In this document: in pieces, positions 7,231-11,040 of the stretch
Position numbering within the stretch: position 1 is the first letter of the stretch
Layout: each line of letters starts with the position of its first letter
Source: Candidatus Nanosynbacter colneyensis
GTDB taxonomy: Bacteria; Patescibacteriota; Saccharimonadia; Saccharimonadales; Saccharimonadaceae
Reading direction: 5' to 3'
NCBI GenBank assembly: GCA_024330325.1
Contig: JANDWE010000159.1
Coordinates: forward strand, 1 to 11,040
Length of the DNA stretch: 11,040 bases
The notes under the pieces: generated by a model
Told to the model about the DNA's origin: nothing
Seen by the model: the letters and a program-made list of their open reading frames with translations, nothing else
Database searches by the model: none
Made by a program: the position numbers and the translations under genes

Positions 7231-8508
7231 CTAAGATTCGGAATTTTCTGCTTCAATCGAGTTGTGATAGAACAAACCGCTAACATTCACGCCCGCAGGA
7301 GCATAAATTTTCAAGCCAGTTATCGGCTTATAAAACTTCAAGCAACCGTCAAAGAATATCGCGTTACACTTCTCAGAAACAGACAGCACAATTTTATCAC
7401 CATCGCGGCGCACGTTAATTTCTGGCTTATTCGCCTTTGGTAAATCCACAAACTCCGCTTCCACCTTGAACTTGTCAGAATTTATTCGCGAAACATTCCC
7501 CACTGGCATATCAATAAAAATTGAATTAGCGTTCGTCGTATCTGGAATATCGATATTTACTTTCTTCGTGAGCTGCTGCGATTCATGCGCATATTCCAAG
7601 CCAGCGTGCGCACTAAATATTGCGGCGCTTGCCAAACTCATAAAGACAACGGATGCCGCCACGATCATTGTGATTACAGACATTCGATTGACCTTCCAAG
7701 CGAATATACTACGCGTTACAATTGCGCCAAATATCACCGCCGCGATTCCGCCAATTGCCAAGGAAGTCCATACTCCCCACGCCCACATTTGCATACCCAA
7801 ACCGCCGAGCATATCAACCGCGGAAATGCCGAGCGCCCCGCCAACAATCAGCCCAAACAGTATCGCTAGCGTCGTAAGTAACACCACGGCGCCGACAAAA
7901 TATTGTAAAAATTTCGCAATTGGAGTTTTTCTGGCAGACACAGTTGAACTTCCATCAGCAGAAGTCTCCTTGAGCGCAGCCAAAGTTACTGGCTTTCCGC
8001 GCATTCGCAATTTGTCCGACGCGGTTTTTGCTGGCGGCATCGACACCCACATCGCGAGGTAAACCAGCACCATCGTACCGAATGTTACGAACGACGAGAC
8101 AATTGCAATCAGTCGCACCCACAACGGATTGATATTAAAGTACGCCGCGATTCCCGCGCACACACCGCCAATGACAGCCTCGTCCGTGTCGCGCATCAAT
8201 TGCTTTTCTGGCTTCTCATTATCATCCGTCAATTCGTCAGCTGAGTCCTCGCTATCATCCGAAAAATCGCGCGGTTCGCCCATTTGATTTTTAATCGCCA
8301 AAACATCATCGTCGCCAATAACTCCTTCTTTCATCACGCCACGCTCGGCCAAAATTTCAACCATTCGCGCCTCAATTTCCTTCATCGCTTCCGCGTCGGC
8401 GTGCATATTTTTCTGAATCGAATTAAGATATTTTTCTAGCGATTTCTTAGCATCAATTTCCACACTAAACGCCGTTTTTGCCAGATGAATCCTGGTTATT
8501 TCCTTCAT
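7231..8508 (-). CDS. PspC-domain multi-pass membrane protein (envelope-stress type)
   Basis: A 425-residue protein. Residues 1-82 form a soluble N-terminal domain (IHLAKTAFSVEIDAKKSLEKYL..., IEARMVEIL..., VLAIKNQMGEPRDF) of the kind that commonly precedes PspC domains, notably in Bacteroidota. An acidic linker (83-99) follows. The PspC domain is at about 102-157 (LMRDTDEAVIGGVCAGIAAYF, then a membrane helix). Three more hydrophobic segments lie near 200-228, 243-265 and 277-300. The C-terminal 125 residues are beta-rich and recall the start of DUF4097/DUF2807-type repeat domains, but stop early. PspC proteins sense or respond to membrane stress. The ATG overlaps the PadR stop by one base (TAATG), so translation is coupled. 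The precise role is unknown; regulation by the upstream PadR protein is inferred from the shared operon. Confidence 0.82.
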   Translation of the reverse strand: MKEITRIHLAKTAFSVEIDAKKSLEKYLNSIQKNMHADAEAMKEIEARMVEILAERGVMKEGVIGDDDVLAIKNQMGEPRDFSDDSEDSADELTDDNEKPEKQLMRDTDEAVIGGVCAGIAAYFNINPLWVRLIAIVSSFVTFGTMVLVYLAMWVSMPPAKTASDKLRMRGKPVTLAALKETSADGSSTVSARKTPIAKFLQYFVGAVVLLTTLAILFGLIVGGALGISAVDMLGGLGMQMWAWGVWTSLAIGGIAAVIFGAIVTRSIFAWKVNRMSVITMIVAASVVFMSLASAAIFSAHAGLEYAHESQQLTKKVNIDIPDTTNANSIFIDMPVGNVSRINSDKFKVEAEFVDLPKANKPEINVRRDGDKIVLSVSEKCNAIFFDGCLKFYKPITGLKIYAPAGVNVSGLFYHNSIEAENSES

Positions 8509-8852
8509 TATTTTATTCCTTTCTCTAAGTTATCAAGCGAATTATTTAGCATATTTATACGATCTTTAAGTTCGTGAATCAATTGATCGCCGTGATCTGT
8601 CAATGAGTAATATTTTCGCGGCGGACCTTGCTCGCTTTCCTGCCATTCGTGCTGCAAATATCCGTCTTTCTGCAGCCTATTCAGCAGCGGATAAATCGTA
8701 CCTTCGACCACCGTTAAGTCCGAATCGTTCAATTGCTTAACGATGTCGCCGGCGTACTGCGCTTTATTAGAACAAACCAGTAAAACGCAATAAACCAAAA
8801 ATCCTTTTCGCAATTGGACCGCCAAGCTTTCCGCATAGCTATCAACGTCCAC
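8508..8852 (-). CDS. PadR-family winged-helix transcriptional regulator
   Basis: A 114-residue protein with the PadR winged helix-turn-helix: LRKGFLVYCVLLVC (14-27), YAGDIVKQL (33-41), recognition helix VVEGTIYPLLNRLQKDGYL (48-66), and wing ESEQGPPRKYYSLTDHG (72-88). A C-terminal helix (about 90-111) would serve for dimerisation; this is the small PadR subfamily that includes LmrR-like repressors. Such proteins usually repress a neighbouring transporter gene and release DNA on binding a drug or other ligand. The start is a GTG at 8852, inside the end of the ATPase gene (11-base overlap), with AAGG five bases upstream. The gene sits in the middle of the ABC/PspC operon, so autoregulation through the palindromes at 10866-10894 is likely but not shown. 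Confidence 0.92.
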   Translation of the reverse strand: MDVDSYAESLAVQLRKGFLVYCVLLVCSNKAQYAGDIVKQLNDSDLTVVEGTIYPLLNRLQKDGYLQHEWQESEQGPPRKYYSLTDHGDQLIHELKDRINMLNNSLDNLEKGIK

Positions 8853-9540
8853 TTTTACCTTCTTTCGGTATATTAGAGCCCTTAATCTTGCCGTCTTTGA
8901 TCAGAATTTGATAATCACATTTCTTAGCCAAATCAACGTCGTGTGTCACGATAATCAGTGTTGCGCCTTCTTGCTTGTTGTAATTGAACAGCAATTCTTC
9001 CACTTTCGCGCCAGTTTCGCTATCCAAATTTCCCGTAGGTTCGTCCGCAAAAATAATCTGAGGGCTGCCGACAATCGCCCGCGCAATCGCCAAACGCTGC
9101 TTCTGACCGCCCGACAAATCCTTTGCACGATTCTTGCGTTTCTCGTACAAGTCCACCGCCTTCAGCGCCTCATTGATCTTACTTTCCCTCAAACCTCTTG
9201 GCATTTTCACAATTTCCAGCGGCAAACTCACATTATCCGCCACGCTTTCATTGCCCTGAACAAAGAAACTCTGGAAAATAAAACCTATTTTTCTTGCGCG
9301 GAACTCGTCAACTTGCTTTTGCTTTAATTTCAGAATGTCCTGACCGTCAATAATCACCTCACCTTGCTGTGGTCGATCCAAGCCAGAAATTGCGTGCATC
9401 AGCGTCGATTTTCCTGAACCAGATTTTCCCAAAATCGCCACGCTCACGCCCGTCGGAATTCGCAAACTCACATCATTTAACGCCACAAATTGGTTCTTCT
9501 TTTTGCCGTAAATTTTCGTCACATTTTTAAGCTCAATCAT
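8842..9540 (-). CDS. ABC transporter ATP-binding protein (MacB/LolD-like)
   Basis: The nucleotide-binding subunit of an ABC system, 232 residues. It shows Walker A GKSGSGKST (38-46), Q-loop FIFQSF (Q90), signature LSGGQKQR (142-149), Walker B IIFADEP (162-168, catalytic E167), D-loop GNLDSE and switch histidine H200 in VTHD. The arrangement and the LDRPQQGEV and EPTGNLDS segments fit the MacB/LolD/FtsE group that pairs with FtsX-type permeases. Unlike importers, these use ATP for mechanical work on periplasmic or membrane substrates such as lipoproteins, peptides and antibiotics. The start has AGGAG seven bases before the ATG, and this ribosome binding site overlaps the permease stop codon. 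The stop overlaps the PadR start by 11 bases. The substrate is unknown. Confidence 0.95.
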   Translation of the reverse strand: MIELKNVTKIYGKKKNQFVALNDVSLRIPTGVSVAILGKSGSGKSTLMHAISGLDRPQQGEVIIDGQDILKLKQKQVDEFRARKIGFIFQSFFVQGNESVADNVSLPLEIVKMPRGLRESKINEALKAVDLYEKRKNRAKDLSGGQKQRLAIARAIVGSPQIIFADEPTGNLDSETGAKVEELLFNYNKQEGATLIIVTHDVDLAKKCDYQILIKDGKIKGSNIPKEGKSGR

Positions 9541-9550
9541 AACAATTCTC

Positions 9551-10840
9551 CTATTCCGTCCTTAACGCTTCAATTGGATCTAATTTTGTTGCCTTGCGGC
9601 TCGGCAGCCAGCCAGAAAGTACCGCCATAATCATCAGCCCAATTACCAAAAGTCCCATTTGCAAAGGATTAATAACTAGTAAATTCGTACCTTGCTCCAA
9701 TTTCAGTAAACTAGCAATCATAGGATTAAGTAGTGACATCAAACTTGCTAATCCAACACCAATTAAGCCACCAAGAAGTCCAACCCACGCCGCTTCATAT
9801 CTAAACATTTTACCAATATCGCGACCTCGCATTCCCAAAGCTTTCATTAGCCCAATCTGACTAGTTCGCTCCAAAACCGAAATGTACATTGTATTAATAA
9901 TCCCAAAAACACTCGCCAAAAGCGCCAAGCCGCCAAACCCAATCAGCGCCATTTGAGCCACATTCACAAAAGTTAAAATAACTTTTTGCGTGTCCTGAAT
10001 CGAATACGACTCATAATCCTTGCCAAGCTCATTCTTCACTGCCTCAACGTTTTTCTCATCATCAACTGACGCAATTACGTAAGAATATTCATTAGGCAAA
10101 TCTTTAGGGTGACTAAAGTCGTAAATATCCTTAGCGTCGTCCACAGAAACGCGCACAGTCGGCTGGTAAAACAGGATCGTATCCGAAGGTTTATCGACTG
10201 CTGCGACTTTCAGAGATATTTCCTTGTCAGCACCCTTGCTTGATGAAGTTCCTTTTTGCAATCCTAGTGTAATCGTTTGCCCAATTGCTGATTTTGCATC
10301 ACTGAATCCCATTTTTTTCACGTAAGATTCCGAAATAACAACTTCACCCTTTTTCGGCATAAAATCATCCAAACTACCAGCCGCAAGTTCCATTCGGGTT
10401 TTATCAAACTTCACAGTTACACTAGGCACGAATTTTTTGTCACTTGCCGAACTTTTGACATATAAAACTCCTGACATGGAATAAGCTGGCGTCACTTTTT
10501 CCACGTGCGGGATTTTCTGTATTTTTTTCACGTCGTTATCAGTCATCGAATATTTCTCTATCGCCTTAGATTGACTATTTTCCGTATCTTCCGAGTCGCT
10601 ATATTCCGGAAGATTACTATCAGATCCTGACGAGGTCACTTTTTTATAGACCGAAACGGATTTTTTATCACCAGCCGCGTCGACCAGACTGTTTGTATAC
10701 ATACGGCCACCTTCTCCAGCCATCAGCGCCAATCCAATCGTAAATGCTCCGACTGAAATCGCCAGCGCGGTTAAGATCGTACGACCTTTTGATCGCCCCA
10801 AATTTCGACCGGCGCGTTTAATAATGTCAATTCTTTTCAC
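9551..10840 (-). CDS. ABC transporter permease, FtsX/MacB type
   Basis: The membrane subunit partnered with the ATPase just downstream, 429 residues. Topology is typical of the MacB/LolC fold: one N-terminal membrane helix (about 22-42), a large extracytoplasmic domain (about 43-290) and three C-terminal helices (about 292-318, 350-376, 391-411). Family hallmarks are RNLGRSKGRTILTALAISVGA at the start, the coupling region VLERTSQIGLMKALGMRGRDI (322-342) and the terminal PSRKATKLDPIEALRTE. The outer domain contains a Ser/Asp/Glu-rich low-complexity stretch (about 69-94) that may be a flexible loop. The start is a GTG at 10840, with AAGGAG six bases upstream. It is the first gene of the four-gene operon. 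Whether it exports a peptide or drug, or handles lipoproteins, cannot be told from the sequence. Confidence 0.93.
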   Translation of the reverse strand: MKRIDIIKRAGRNLGRSKGRTILTALAISVGAFTIGLALMAGEGGRMYTNSLVDAAGDKKSVSVYKKVTSSGSDSNLPEYSDSEDTENSQSKAIEKYSMTDNDVKKIQKIPHVEKVTPAYSMSGVLYVKSSASDKKFVPSVTVKFDKTRMELAAGSLDDFMPKKGEVVISESYVKKMGFSDAKSAIGQTITLGLQKGTSSSKGADKEISLKVAAVDKPSDTILFYQPTVRVSVDDAKDIYDFSHPKDLPNEYSYVIASVDDEKNVEAVKNELGKDYESYSIQDTQKVILTFVNVAQMALIGFGGLALLASVFGIINTMYISVLERTSQIGLMKALGMRGRDIGKMFRYEAAWVGLLGGLIGVGLASLMSLLNPMIASLLKLEQGTNLLVINPLQMGLLVIGLMIMAVLSGWLPSRKATKLDPIEALRTE

Positions 10841-10865
10841 ATTAAACTCCTTGTTGATTTATTAT

Positions 10866-10879
10866 ACATAGTACTATGT
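10866..10879. promoter_or_regulatory. Perfect 14-base palindrome, likely operator
   Basis: ACATAGTACTATGT is a perfect inverted repeat lying between, and touching, the two candidate -10 boxes of the operon promoter. ACAT/ATGT half-sites recall those reported for PadR-family operators, although spacing and orientation may differ. It is the best candidate site for the PadR protein encoded in the operon. Confidence 0.5.
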
Positions 10880-10884
10880 TATAC

Positions 10885-10894
10885 AAGGTACCTT
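10885..10894. promoter_or_regulatory. Perfect 10-base palindrome in the promoter spacer
   Basis: AAGGTACCTT lies between the -35 TTGACA and the -10 TATAAC. Like the neighbouring 14-base palindrome it is centred on GTAC, and the two centres are 17 bases apart. It could be a second operator half or a separate site. Confidence 0.35.
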
Positions 10895-10977
10895 AAATTG
10901 TCAAGGTATTTTTAAGACAACATTTGAAAGATCATAGATTTTACCCGATTAAGGTGCACTATTTTCGACGTTTAGCC

Positions 10978-11001
10978 CTAACTACCATATTCTTCAGACA
11001 T
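10978..11001 (-). CDS. Possible seven-codon leader ORF
   Basis: The ATG is preceded at seven bases by GAGGAGG, among the strongest ribosome binding sites in the window, yet the frame closes after MSEEYGS. It lies about 140 bases upstream of the permease start and before the operon promoter, so it would affect the operon only if a transcript entered from further upstream. No function is assigned. Confidence 0.2.
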   Translation of the reverse strand: MSEEYGS

Positions 11002-11040
11002 TTTATAACCTCCTCGATTTAACCCTATTCCTCATCATAC

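Larger units (their letters stand above)
10861..10904 (-). promoter_or_regulatory. Promoter region of the ABC/PadR/PspC operon
   Basis: On the minus strand a perfect -35 TTGACA (10899-10904) is followed after 15 bases by TATAAC (10878-10883); the short spacing suggests a weak or regulated promoter. A second, perfect TATAAT lies at 10861-10866 without a good -35. Either would start transcription just upstream of the AAGGAG that precedes the permease GTG. Operator-like palindromes overlap both boxes. Confidence 0.5.
10841..11040. other. Upstream region of the ABC operon without a clear gene
   Basis: The first 65 bases or so are the operon promoter and operators. I find no tRNA, hairpin terminator or sizeable open frame in the rest. 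On the minus strand GAGGAGG (11009-11015) stands seven bases before an ATG (11001) that opens a frame of only seven codons, MSEEYGS, ending in TAG at 10978. It may be a leader peptide, the debris of a lost gene, or chance. Confidence 0.4.

Noticed and set aside
7466..8062. A 198-codon open frame on the plus strand opposite the PspC gene
   Set aside because: It lies entirely antisense to a well-supported gene, has no ribosome binding site or recognisable family, and its Ile/Ala/Thr-rich composition is what antisense reading of a membrane protein gene produces.

Overview
The window most likely comes from a member of the Patescibacteria (CPR), and I favour Saccharibacteria (TM7). This rests on gene style: moderate-to-low GC, tightly packed co-directional genes, an SecA without a zinc tail but with an insertion I associate with CPR SecA, and an anchored collagen-like surface protein. 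No rRNA is present to confirm it. All ten protein genes read on the minus strand, so transcription runs from high to low coordinates. I see no tRNA, rRNA, CRISPR array or insertion sequence, and no gene-free stretch longer than 300 bases.

In transcription order: (1) 10840 to 7231 is a four-gene operon with overlapping or nearly touching genes: an FtsX/MacB-type permease, its ATPase, a PadR-type repressor and a PspC-domain membrane protein. The promoter region carries GTAC-centred palindromes that look like operators. The layout suggests a self-regulated envelope-stress or export module. (2) 7165 to 6326 is uppP, which recycles the undecaprenyl carrier lipid for cell wall synthesis and has its own promoter. 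(3) 6220 to 5009 encodes a membrane-anchored collagen-like fibre with a phage-tail-fibre-like C-terminal part; it has its own promoter and terminator. (4) 4918 to 3275 holds serS, apparently leaderless, and then hpf, which has a second promoter embedded in the serS stop codon. (5) 3149 to 1 holds secA and then an M16 zinc peptidase cut off by the window edge.

The housekeeping genes cover tRNA charging, ribosome hibernation, secretion and wall-lipid recycling. The accessory interest lies in the collagen-like surface protein, a candidate adhesin in what may be an epibiotic organism, and in the PadR/ABC/PspC operon with its operator-like promoter. The 200 bases upstream of that operon contain no clear gene apart from a seven-codon open frame behind a consensus Shine-Dalgarno sequence.
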